From contig JAACJK010000163.1 of NCBI GenBank assembly GCA_013368325.1, positions 1-64,000 of the forward strand: a stretch of DNA of 64,000 nt. Direction: 5' to 3'. Below the pieces are notes generated by a model. That model had not been told where the DNA came from, ran no database searches, and was given only the letters and a program-made list of their open reading frames with translations. Position numbers and translations under genes: made by a program. Below, piece by piece: positions 34,101-43,876 of the stretch (position 1 is the first letter of the stretch; each line of letters starts with the position of its first letter). The stretch is from Ephemerocybe angulata. Taxonomy: Eukaryota; Basidiomycota; Agaricomycetes; Agaricales; Psathyrellaceae.

Positions 34101-34998
34101 TATGGGGACTCTGTGGATGCCGTTGACGTGGACGATAGTCATCACAAGCCCATCTCCAAGTGTACCCTTCGGCGGTCGAGCGCCATAGGAGAGGTCGTCC
34201 TTGAACTCTTCCCCCGTGGGTTGAGTTTGGGCAGTGAGGATAAGGATTTGCTCCTCTAATGCAAACCTGGATTCCTTGTACTCTGGGCAAGCGTCACCAT
34301 CGTGCCCAAGACACATTATAGACCCCGTCTGCCAAAGCCACGACTTTTGCCAGATCGTACCCGTCCAAATTTCGATGCGATGGAGAGGGTTCTCCCTATG
34401 CTCAGTACGAGCGCATAGACGGCAGAGCAATGGCCTAGATGCACAGTCTAAGCAGCGTACAACACCCTCCGAAGATCTACAGCGGGTGCAGATGGACACT
34501 CGCCGGCCCTCAGACTCAAGGATGGCGTATAAGTATTCAGAGCATCGACCATCGTGCCATTCACGCATATACTCATGCGTCGTCTACAAGCCATTATTCA
34601 GTTAATGCATAAATAAGAAAGAGGAGACGGGAGCCAACCTTTCCCTGGTTGGCCTCGGAGCCAGGGTGCCGTTTGAGCAAATCATCTTTATAGGCGGGGT
34701 TTTCTTCTTCGTCGCTGCTGTCGTATCCGTCTTCTTCGTTGTCGCCATAGTGCCCAAAGTCGCTGTTACCGCCCCATTCATCGGCGTAATCTGGAGCAAC
34801 GTCATCCTGGCTTTCATTAATCGTCGATGGTGCCAGTCCACCTCCTGGCGGTTCGAAGGTGGGTTTCAAGTTTGGGACCGGCACCATCTTGTACTTGGGG
34901 CCGCTGCCTTTCGAAGGTTTGACCTGGACAAGGTCGGAAATGACGACCGATCGGTCTAGAATGACGGCCTTCTTTCCCAAAGATCTGCTGAGACTCAT
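31143..34998 (-). CDS. KDZ transposase with CxC2-like zinc cluster
   Basis: Starts MSLSRSLGKKAVILDRS at 34,998 and runs through about ten exons that splice in frame as far as I followed them. The N-terminal region is acidic. A Cys-rich CxC2-type domain follows (CTRCRSSEGVVRCLDC, RPLLCRLC, EHRENPLHRIEIW, about 34,290-34,560). Then come core KDZ blocks: EHFHLMKVAAHVSIERY, ALWCAVCPQPEINLP, TGDGNFVLDHQE (Asp), GLFGSACARHGCWCP with DMQKGER, FAYDVGCQYCVHFWD (Asp), HVHGHQEEC, and SGEIMESLWSILN (Glu). The C-terminus has NEALESLRSDI and RRDRWAEEEIMVKSEMEWF. All three acidic catalytic positions are present and no internal stop remained after splicing, so it may encode a functional nuclear transposase. 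Confidence 0.88.
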
Positions 34999-35507
34999 GG
35001 CAGGATAGGAATTGATAAGGGAGGGTGGGGAGATGGGGACGACTGAGAGGGATGGGGAAACGCCGCGTCAATGGCAAATTCGGCCCGCCCAAACCGCCGT
35101 CTTGATGCTGCTTACATATGCACATCAGCAATTCGGCTGTCGACGTAATCGTGCTCACTGAGCAAGAGGGCAAGCCGTGCTCTTGTAGATGCGCCCAACG
35201 CGGCATGAACACCCAAACCGAGAGAATAAATGCGAGGTAAGGCATTTTTAGCAACAAAAGTGGCTGATATGCTCACTTTTTCACGCAGACACGCGTTTAT
35301 GCTGAATCCTCGAACCAAGATCATCGTAGGCCGAAGTTTGCTTGTTAGGAGACCATCACCCTAATTATAAAACAGTGTGTCGCGATTCAAAGTGGTTGTC
35401 AATGTGATTCAGGGTTTCGATGATTGAGTCAGAAGTGTAGAGTATAATACATGGATGAATAGCGCACTACTTGAGAAGTTAATGTCCAAGGGACTCGTAA
35501 TGAGGTG
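34999..35507. other. Right flank of the KDZ element
   Basis: Upstream of the transposase and downstream of the 875-residue gene, both minus strand. An 18-25 residue-rich open frame at 35,112-35,324 has no support. The right end of the KDZ element must lie before about 35,500. A short AATTATAAAAC at about 35,363 could be a TATA box for the transposase about 360 bp further on. Confidence 0.35.
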
Positions 35508-38186
35508 CTAGAGGTTACCATCAAGAAGCTGAGCTGAGGAACGTTCGATGTGCGAGTGAAATTGGCGAATGGCACTAGGCCCGTGCTGCGAACTCTTCCA
35601 CGCCGTGTAGGTCATAGGTTGAGTACAGCTCTTGCCCTTTTCGATGTCTCGGAGTCGCTTGGAGTACCAGGCTTCGCGACGACCAGTCCAGTGCCCGTAG
35701 TTCTCCCCGCATTCCTCCTTCTCGTAAAACCTTGCTGACGGCCACCAGGACTTCAGTGCCCGCTGCTTTCCATCGCCTAGCGTCGATTAAGTTCAAAGAA
35801 AAATATATCAATGAGGAGGTGACTCACCTGACACACATTCGTATACTCCACAAACAAGATCCATCTCAATTGTTGTCAGCGCATCGTCTGCGTATCCTGC
35901 GCCCGGCAGGCGAATAGTATGAACTGCGTTTGAATGGGAAGGGGCCTGGGTTATATTTGACAGTCCCAAGGTCGAAAGCGCTAGCCGCCAGACGATTCCG
36001 CCACGCTTGAGAGCGGCCTGCATGTTTGATCGGCCTAGGAGGATAGTCCTCTGATGAATGTAGCTATCATAATCTTGCTTCGAGAAGACATGATCAAACT
36101 TCCTTTGAGGTATCTCCAGAAGCAGGGGCGCGCTGAGTGGCCTCTGAGGTGAAGTGACTGGAAAGAAGGTGCGAAACCCGATACCTCGTTGAGCGAAGTA
36201 GAAAGCCAGATCCTCGTTGGTGCAAGATTGGGATAAACGGCAAACGATTAGCGCCGAGGCTGCAAGGGGAACGCCAAACCTCCAAGAATGGATGTTGTCG
36301 GGGTCATCGAAAATGAAGTACTGGGAAATCTGATCATATGCATCCGTTTTCGATGCCTGTGGAAGCGGGACCTTGCGAATCAGTGTGAATCGAGGGGATA
36401 GTCGCACAGGAGTGGTGCAGTCGTCTCGAAGATCCCAGGTACCCGGCCAAGTTGGTTGACTGCTGGAGATAGAATTGAAGAAGTGCTGGACAGACTGGTA
36501 ATGAGCTGTCGTGAACCAATGCGCTTCCGGGTCGATAGCACCCCCGTATCCCAATAGCCTGATAATGAGATCTTTCCCGCGGGATGTCCTCTCGTAAACC
36601 GGAATGGCTGCGCCAGGGAGGGGGTGGCAATAACCGTAAAACGGTCCAAAGCTTTCTTCAGTCTGCAGCGAGAGATCGCATGTCATCCTCGAGTATGTTT
36701 CGGCATCGATGAATAGATCGCTTGGACGATCAACTTCTTGATATGAGACTGTCGGAGGAAGGGAATGGGGTTCGGTTTGCGTCAATGTCGCCTCGAGGTC
36801 AGGTGGTAGAGGTTTTGGATTGATGTCGAGGACTGGGGGCTCCGAGTTGTTAATGGGGGGCATCGTCTCTCCGTCGACATTGGGCGATTTTGGGCCAACC
36901 GGTTGCATGTCCAGATGCGTCGGAGGTCGAATGTCATCGTCTTCCTCGTCGCTGTCTGGATCATCGTCTCCGAATTGGTCGCAACAATCCCATTCGTTGT
37001 AGAAAGGATCATATCGCGCTTGCTTCGTGCCATAGCTTAGCAACGTATCTGCCCTCCATTTGGCTGAAACTGGGATCCGCTCGTATTTGGAAGGGTCGCT
37101 TTCAGACGGCCACCATTCGAAGACCGGCGCAGACGTGGTAGGAGGATCCCGTAATCGATTCTCTCGGCGCTGGCGAGCCACTGGCGTTTCCTTCTCCAGT
37201 ATTTTCTTGTGCTTCTCCTCCCTTTCTCGGAAGAATGCAACCCAAGTGGGTTCTGGATGTGGAGCCGGAGCCGTGGGCAATTCAGAGTTCGGGGGCGGGA
37301 GCGGAGCCAGCAACTGCGAATCAACTAGGATGCCAGGTGGGCAAAAGCTTGCGACATACTTGTCATCCACGGCTGCAGCCTTCTCTTTGGGACCCCAGCG
37401 ATACCACACAGGTATACCGTTGTCGATGAACCATTGAAGTCTCGGTTGGCCTGGCACGGGATTGAGGAGGTCGAGGATGCAACCTACACGCCGATTCTCC
37501 GGCCGATGATCGCACACGGGGGATGAGAGAAGGTCGTCGATCCATGAAGGCTTGAGTCCGGACGATTCCAATACGCTACGCCATTCCGGATACCCTTTAC
37601 CCTTCCTCTCGGTCGGGTCGAATGGCGTCTTAGCAGCCGCTATCAAGAATGAGAGCGCCGCGAGCCAGACTAGGAACCATTCGCGTGCCTTAAGCACTTG
37701 AGATTTGAGGACTTTCTTTGAGCTGTACATCTCGTTATATCCTACAGCGTTGGGAAGGAAAGGGAGGACACACGGGAGATGGTACTTTCCACGTAGCACC
37801 GTTACTGCGTCGTACAGCTCCCTCTCCAACTTATTCCAGTCATTTTCGTTCGGAAGGCTGTACCCGTGCGACCTCCGACTATTATCAGAGAAGTGCAGGA
37901 CCGGAGGCAGCGTCGACAAGACGGAGAGGAAGGGTCCTGGGCGAGAAAGATACCAAGGGTTGACGGGAATGAAAGCGATCCAGCCAAACGCCATCGACCA
38001 AGGGCGAGGGTGGACGAGATCTTTGTATCGGATGCTGGATTCTATAGCGCCCCCGGGCGTAAAAGGGTTGGTGATGCCGTCGAGCTTGGGCTCCAGGTGG
38101 AGGTGGGCGTCAATGAGACTATTAGGGGAGTAATAAGTCTCCCCGTTTACATCTTGAACGCGTCCAAGCGCAGGAGCGATTTCCAT
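35508..38186 (-). CDS. Conserved hypothetical protein, 875 residues
   Basis: Two exons (35,828-38,186 and 35,508-35,776) sum to 876 codons in frame from ATG 38,186 to TAG 35,508-35,510, with a GTGAGT..GCTAG intron. The N-terminal half has DAHLHLEPKL, HPRPWSMAFGWIAFIPV and a hydrophobic helix (WFLVWLAALSFLIAAAK, about residues 165-185). The middle is Pro/Asp-rich. The C-terminal exon gives YGHWTGRREAWYSKRL, an ending I associate with multicopy Agaricomycete proteins of unknown function. No enzyme motif was seen. It sits between the KDZ element and the chimeric pseudogene, is uninterrupted, and could be host or element-associated. Confidence 0.65.
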
Positions 38187-38576
38187 TTATGTCCAGGATA
38201 TGAGGTAGATAGCAGATTCGAATGACCCTTCAGAGAGTGGAAAGTAGTCTCGAAGTTCGAGGTTAACTTGGGATCATCTTTGCTACCAGTGTGTGGCTGT
38301 GTGATTCCGTTGTGGCCTGTATTCTCCATATTCTCCACGCAGCTTCTCCTCGTACCTCCACCCCCCGTACCCTAAAGTCGTCTGAGTTGCTGCATTTCGA
38401 TTTTCGATTCAGCCTCTCTTCGATATGTCCCGTCAAAAAGGTGGAGAAACGACTGAAGTTGAAGACCGCCTGTACCAATTCAAGTTGTTATCAGGAACTT
38501 GCGCGAATGAGCGGTAGATCGAGTGGGGACATCGACTTGGTCAAGACTGAGCGAGTAGGCACGAAGTATGTGTGCT
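38187..38576. other. Upstream region of the 875-residue gene
   Basis: It should contain the minus-strand promoter. A plus frame ending SGRSSGDIDLVKTERVGTKYVC (stop near 38,578) is uninterpreted and abuts the captured dioxygenase fragment. Confidence 0.3.
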
Positions 38577-38728
38577 AACGGATGCCGGGCATTGCAGTGT
38601 AACCTGGCGTCTGTTTCGCCTGAGGGTACGCACACCCTACATTCGTCGTGATTGGTTGCTCATCTCGCTTAGGTTCTCTCGAAGACCAGATGGGCTCTTT
38701 CGGAGATGCCCACTTCGACAAAGGCGAC
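38577..38728 (+). pseudogene. Captured fragment of the TET/JBP-like gene
   Basis: Bases 38,592-38,728 match 23,634-23,770 of the dioxygenase gene almost base for base, including an intron (GTACGCACACCCTACATTCG..CTTAG) and the HxD codons (38,711-38,719). An 18 bp lead (38,577-38,594) matches 23,362-23,379, so 257 bp between the two segments is missing, with TTG microhomology at the join. The retained intron shows the copy was made from DNA, not RNA. It is in the same orientation as the parent, 15 kb away, and cannot encode an enzyme. Confidence 0.9.
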
Positions 38729-39778
38729 GATGTATATGGAGAACCCAGAGCCCAGGGTTCTTCAAGTGCAGGCTGAGAAAGTCCAAGGACATACTGCGAC
38801 GTCTTTCTCACCAGACAATCGACTCCCTATCTGGCGCAGTTGGCAAGCTTGCGCCCAGCAACCCCATGATCTTATTCACCAATGTCGTGAACCAAGTTAT
38901 GGCCTATGAAAACCTCGCCTCGGTCATTGTTCAAGCTCTGCGATATGTCACCAATATGGGCTTTGATGGTCTGGTTCTCGTGATTCTGGACACTCTTTCG
39001 GATGATAGAAAGCGTCGCTTGAAGACATACGGTGTTAACATCGCCGACTGGCTGCAAAGTTCGTAAATCACTGGCTTGAATATCAAATCAGCTGACATCT
39101 TTCTAGGTTTGGCTGGCTTCACAGGGATGCTCTTCCGCCGATACAACACCGACTTGAAGCCTGTCCTCAAGTATGTGGTGCATCGGTTGCATGCTGATGT
39201 TACATCGGATATCACCACTCTGAAGGAGCTGATTTGGAAGATGGCTGGTATCAGGAAAAGCAGTGGAGCTCAAAAACCAGGAGGAACGGAGTGCGAATGA
39301 GGAGGCTGAGAAGGGACTGAAGGCTGCCTTGACTGCAAAGCGGGAGCCGACTGCTCTGGCACCCGCTGGAGGAATTGTTTGATGCTGCGAGGAAGATTGC
39401 GCCTACTAATGCAATCAAAGTCATAGGGTGCGTCGTGTAGTCGTTCTTTTAGGACCCTTTCCAACATTTTCCCCAGTCCCGCCTTCTACTTGACGTTCTG
39501 GCAACTCTCCAACTACGACCTCGCACCCCCCAATGCTTACGAAGCCGAGAGCAACCTCCTCCGCAGCCTGAGCCTAGAGGAAGATCAAAAGTTTACTATG
39601 GCGGATCGATTCAGCAGACAAAGCTAAGCGTGCGACGGCTGGCCAACACAAGGCTAAACGTGACCGATACAACGAGTACATTAGACTTCCATCACGGGAG
39701 TGCAAGGAGCAGATGATTGCCCGGGCATTTACCATGAAGCGGTTGGTTGGCCAAGGAAAAGGTTGACTGGTTTGCGCA
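38729..39778 (+). pseudogene. THO2: THO complex subunit 2 pseudogene fragment
   Basis: Translated pieces in shifting frames match Tho2/THOC2, the large scaffold of the THO mRNA-export complex: SHQTIDSLSGAVGKLAPSNP, NQVMAYENLASVIVQALRY, YGVNIADWLQS, then GFTGMLFRRYNTDLKPVLKY, LKELIWKMAG, EEAEKGLKAALTAKREP, FYLTFWQLSNYDLAPPN and KRATAGQHKAKRDRYNEYI. Stops, frameshifts and a deletion separate them, so the order is kept but the product is not. The intact THO2 should be elsewhere in the genome. The left edge joins directly to the dioxygenase fragment. Confidence 0.85.
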
Positions 39779-41620
39779 CTTTGGCTCGCGAATTTGCACA
39801 TCGAAGAAAGCGTGCACGTCGCTCCTCGGCATCCTCAAGCTTGCCTCGAATAAGAACACGTCGATTAGAGGGCTCACGCTGGAGGACGACGGGGAGGACG
39901 AGAAGATCGACGGGGAGAGCGGGGAGAGTGCCAAGCGCGCGGTGCAGAAAATCTGAGGCGCGGTCTTACCATTCTGGTCCATGGTGTTTGGTGGAAACGC
40001 CGAGTCGGTCAATGACGCAAGTCTGCCTTCCCTCCTCAGCCGACGCATCGCATCTTGGCCCGTGGCTTGTTCTCATCGCACCCGACGACTGGACTTCTCG
40101 CTGTAGATTTGGCGGCGGGGGCGAACGTGGCTAACAGCAGTATGGCCGCTGTCTGACCGCTGTTCGACGGCTTGCTCAGAATTAGCGATGTTAGGCCGTT
40201 GACGAGGGCTGAGCTGCGCAAGGAGTGGGTGTGGACGAGGGTGTGTAAGCTTTGGAGGAGCATTACTACTACGCTTCAGGTTGATGAGCAGGCCGAGATT
40301 CCGGAGGATTTGCTCAGAGCTTGGGAGACGATCGTGGTTGGAGGAGTCTGGGGATGCGGCGTCGGAGGCGGACTTTATAGAGAAGGTTATAGAGGTGCTT
40401 GTGGGCATCCTGGGTACCAGCAAGATTCCGTTCCCATCGTCCGACGCGTCTTCCTCATCCTCGGTTGCGTCGCTCGGGAAGCATACCAAGCACGAGTTGA
40501 AGTTTTAAGGTTGTCAAGGCGCTGTGCTCGACTGTCGAGGCTGTTGCGTCGAAGGAGCAGCTCGCGGGAAAACCGCTTCATTGTTCGCGTGCCTCGTGAA
40601 CCCGAAGAACGTCGTCGAGTGGACTACGAGAGCGTGGATAGCTCGGCACCGTTCCCGCTTCCTTTGGTGTCGCCCGTTAGTCCTGTAAGGAGGAGGAGGA
40701 GGACGAGCTCGACGAATTTGAGCGCGGAGTGGGTCGGCGAGGGGGCTTGGGGTGGGGTTGGCGCCTGGGTTGGACGTGATGGAAAGTCCGTCGAAGGGGA
40801 GGAGGGTTTCGGCGGTGGATGAGGGTGCGAGGGATGGGGAGGAGAGGGTGAGAGGTTGTGAGTGTGGCGGAGCGGATTGTGACTGCGAGTGCGGGGGCTG
40901 CTGCTGCTGTGCAGGGTGGGAGTGAGGAGGGGAAGAAGAGGGGGAGGAAGATGAAGGAGAGGATGGGGGCGAAGAAGAGTGGAGTTAGGAGGGACGCTTC
41001 GCCGGCTGAGAGCTGGCGAGCAATTGTAGTAAGGGGAGTGGGGGAAGCACGAGTTCGGATGATGAGAGGTGGATTGGGGATGCGTTGATTCCGTTCCCGA
41101 GTGTTGAGGTGGGGGGTGGGCAGCAGGCTGGGGAGGGCGAGGAGGATGTGGAGATGATTGTCGTGAAGAAGAGGAAGAGGATGTTGGTTATGGATGCTGT
41201 GCTTTTGCCGCCTGTGGGGACTGCTAATGCGAGTCGGAGGAGGAAGTTGGAGCATGCGAGTGCAACCCCGGATGTGGTGGGCGCTGTTGCGTCGACTTCG
41301 GAGCTTAGGACTCCGCCTCCGCCTGCGAAGCGGGTTGTGTCTGCCCCGGAGTTGGAGTGCAGTAAGAGGAAGAGGAAGAGGAGTGCGTCGATTGTGATTG
41401 GGCCTTACCCTGTTGCGGTCGATGTGCAAGGGGAAGATCCTTTCGATGCGGACGTTGCCACTTCTTTGCCTGCGTTGAAGCTTCCTGGGCTTCCTTCCCC
41501 CACTGCGTCGGCTGCCGCTGAAGAGGGGGAGGAGGAGGTCAGCGGGAACCCCTCGATCCCGACGGTTCGCGCGCAACACATCACTCACGCACAGGGCTAT
41601 CGAGCTTGATGCCAAAGGGC
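39779..41620 (+). pseudogene. Decayed coding DNA of unidentified origin
   Basis: After the last THO2 match, plus-strand frames such as SKKACTSLLGILKLASNKN, TRAELRKEWVWTRVCKLWRS, EADFIEKVIEVLVGILGTSK and a Lys/Arg/Pro-rich tail (VKKRKRMLVMDAV, 41,085-41,609) look like pieces of a real protein broken by frameshifts. The GC skew and codon use resemble a coding gene. I cannot name it with confidence. A long minus frame here (40,677-41,918) is Arg/Pro/Leu-rich and looks like an antisense shadow. Confidence 0.4.
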
Positions 41621-42755
41621 CGGGAAGCGAGGGCGAGGATGCCGAGGGTGTGGGCTGATCGTCGAGGGCAATGGGGAGCGAGGTCTGTGCGGCTGATATG
41701 ACGAAAGGTGAGTACGAATCCTGTCCTACGCAACATACGATGCTCACATCGCTTCGTTCCTCCCAGCGCTGCAGGCACCAAGGCCTTGTCGTCGCGGCCC
41801 CAACCCGACGTCCGTCCATTCTTGACGATGGGAGGTCCGTGTTTCGATGTTCGAGGGTGTGCGCTGCATGCTGACATGCTCGTTTCGGCGGCGAAGTATT
41901 CGACGTGCATGGGCGCAAGTCGTTGGACGCGAGGACGACGGTCTGGAAGGTCTTGGGGTGACGGTGCGGGCGCAGGAGGGTTGATTCTGACGACGGGGGC
42001 CAGGTAAGTGGTATTTCGAGCTGATGTGTATTGTGCTTACCTCTGATAACCCAGATCTATCTCGTTGCTCTGGACGGCGTGGCTTGCGCCCGTCGTCACC
42101 TCTACTCGTCGGTGCCGGGTGTGTTGCAGCCGTTGGGCTCGTGCACGTCGACTTGAAAGCCCGTGCGAAGGATGCGAAGGGTTTGACGTCGTCAGACGTG
42201 GCGAACGAGGCTGATTCGGAGTCGGCGCGGTGATCTGCGCAAGAGGCGAAAGAGGTCAGCACCGTTTCGCGCATGAGTATGTCGTACTCACCTGTCCCGC
42301 TCTCTTCAGATCCCACCTTCCTGCCGATGTTGCGGATGGTGCCGTCGGTGTGAGGCGCGCTCGAGGGCTCTTGCCGTTGTGAGAGATGACGACGAGACTG
42401 TAGGTCCGGGCTGGAATGTGAGAGGTGAGTGGCGGCTAGGATGTGCGCATGTCGTGCTCACCTTGCGCATTTCCAGGGCGTACGCGTCGTTGCACGCGAC
42501 GATGAGGGTTGGGGCCGCGTGAAGGGACTGGTTCCGACGACGAGAAAGCCAGGTAAGTGACGATTCGGACTCGTCGGTATCGTGCTCACCTTGTTCATAG
42601 GTCTACCTCGGCGCTCTAAACGGTTGCGCCAGTTCGTCATTTGCAACGATCCTCGATTTCGTTCGAGGGGCGTGAGCAAGCGTGAGGGTCTTGACGTCGT
42701 CAGACGTGGCGAGCGAGGGTGATTCGGGTCGGCGCGGTGAATCTGCGCAAGAGGG
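41621..42755. repeat. Diverged direct duplication of about 500 bp period
   Basis: Bases around 42,186-42,245 (GTCGTCAGACGTGGCGAACG, then TCGGCGCGGTGATCTGCGCAAGAG) recur at 42,693-42,752, and intron-like GTAAGTG..GTGCTTACC/GTGCTCACC segments precede both (about 42,005 and 42,552). This looks like a duplicated, decayed exon-intron unit. No product was identified. Confidence 0.55.
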
Positions 42756-42843
42756 ATCTTATTGCTACCCCTCCCTTCTGGGTTCAGGTGTTCGTTTGCA
42801 GTCGTTGTGCCCATAGCACGTGGGAATATGTGCTGCCGCCGTG

Positions 42844-42850
42844 TATAAAA
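42844..42850 (+). promoter_or_regulatory. TATA box of the 42,960 gene
   Basis: TATAAAA lies 110 bp upstream of the ATG at 42,960, followed by a pyrimidine-rich leader. Confidence 0.65.
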
Positions 42851-42959
42851 TCGCGGCGCGAGCGCTTGCACCTTTTTATCTCTCTCTTCTTTACCACCAT
42901 CATCTCCTCATACTACCCATCCTCTTCAAAACACAACACCACCTCCGGCCTTCATCAAG

Positions 42960-43640
42960 ATGGGCAACTCAATCTCTGGGCTCGTTCCACGGTAAGTCGT
43001 CCTCATTTACGACTCTTTTTCTTGTTCCTCATGTCCCGTCACCAACCTCTCATAGCTCCACCGCCCTTTCGAACTTTGAAGGCCGAAGCACCGGCAGGAC
43101 TAGGAGCGAGGTGACGTTTGAGGCGTCGGCGGGTTTACTTCGGGGCGTCCGGTACGTCCCTTCCTCATCCTCCTCCTCCTCCCCCCAAATCCCACTGCCA
43201 TTTGCGCCTAACGCGAACATCGCTCTAGGTTCAGTGGCCGTGCGATATCCGAGTCGTCTTACGATGGTCCCGGCGTTCCACCTCGCGCTGCGGTAGCCAT
43301 CGAGCACAACGTCGAGCGCGTCGCCCCCTTCCCCAACATCGTTGACATCGCCTCCACCCAGCAAGTCGCGATCTTTCTCGCTGGAGCGGCGATCGGTATC
43401 GGTGCCCACATCCTCATCCGAGCCTCCGGACCTGCCGCTGCGTTGGCATGGGCCAATCGACTTGCCCTTCGACGCTTCGCCCAACCCCCTCCCACCAACC
43501 CAGGACGTGTTCGCCGCGGCACCGCTGGCCAGAATGGAAACACCTTTCCAAGCATCCTGATTAACCTCGCAACTCGCTTCGGGTTTGTACCCCGCAACGC
43601 TGCAACTCCCCGCGCTTCTCGCCTCGACGCTGGCCGCTAA
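42960..43640 (+). CDS. Small possibly N-myristoylated membrane protein, 179 residues
   Basis: Three exons (42,960-42,991; 43,056-43,151; 43,229-43,640) sum to 180 codons in frame. The N-terminus MGNSISGL fits the N-myristoylation consensus (Gly2, Ser6). One hydrophobic stretch (QVAIFLAGAAIGIGAHILI, about residues 90-108) could span a membrane, and the tail is basic and Pro/Gly-rich. It has a clear TATA box and no paralogous debris nearby. Function is unknown; attachment to an organelle or plasma membrane is inferred from lipid plus helix. A tandem repeat follows in its 3' region. Confidence 0.65.
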
Positions 43641-43748
43641 ATTCGACGACCTCCACCCGATCGCGGATTTTCCTTTCCTTCTTCCATGGACCCATCCCTT
43701 CCTCCTTGTACCTTTCCTCCGACTCCTTTCACGCAACACCGTATCCAC

Positions 43749-43876
43749 CCATTCATTCCTTTCTCGTTATCCCAACGCTATCCCAACGCTATCCCAATTC
43801 GCTCTCCAAATCGCTATCCACCATTCATTCCTCTCTCGTTATCCCAACGCTATCCCAATTCGCTCTCCAAATCGCT
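43749..43876. repeat. 72 bp tandem duplication after the 42,960 gene
   Basis: CCATTCATTCCTTTCTCGTT at 43,749 recurs at 43,820 with CTCTC for TTTCTC; an inner CCCAACGCTAT unit is itself repeated in the first copy. It probably lies in the 3' UTR. Confidence 0.85.

Larger units (their letters stand above)
27856..34998 (-). mobile_element. KDZ-type DNA transposon with Ulp1-like protease gene
   Basis: Three same-strand genes, transposase (31,143-34,998), an accessory ORF (30,262-31,090) and a Ulp1-like protease (27,856-30,028), form a compact block. KDZ transposases with CxC2-type cysteine clusters are a known basidiomycete superfamily. The boundaries given are those of the genes: terminal inverted repeats and target-site duplications were sought in 27,050-27,850 and 35,000-35,500 but not found by eye. 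Whether the protease is mobilised with the transposase is an inference. Confidence 0.65.

Noticed and set aside
35112..35324. 70-residue minus frame upstream of the KDZ transposase
   Set aside because: No conserved block, and it does not splice in phase to the transposase start.
27050..35500. Search for terminal inverted repeats and target duplications of the KDZ element
   Set aside because: No convincing pair was found by eye; short matches such as GAATCGCGA were at chance level.
40172..40560. Possible Rif1-like or other large repair-protein fragment
   Set aside because: The pieces look coding, but I could not match any motif specific enough to name the protein.
40677..41918. 413-residue minus-strand open frame rich in Arg, Pro and Leu
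   Set aside because: Composition is that of an antisense shadow of GC-rich coding sequence, with no domain, start context or introns.
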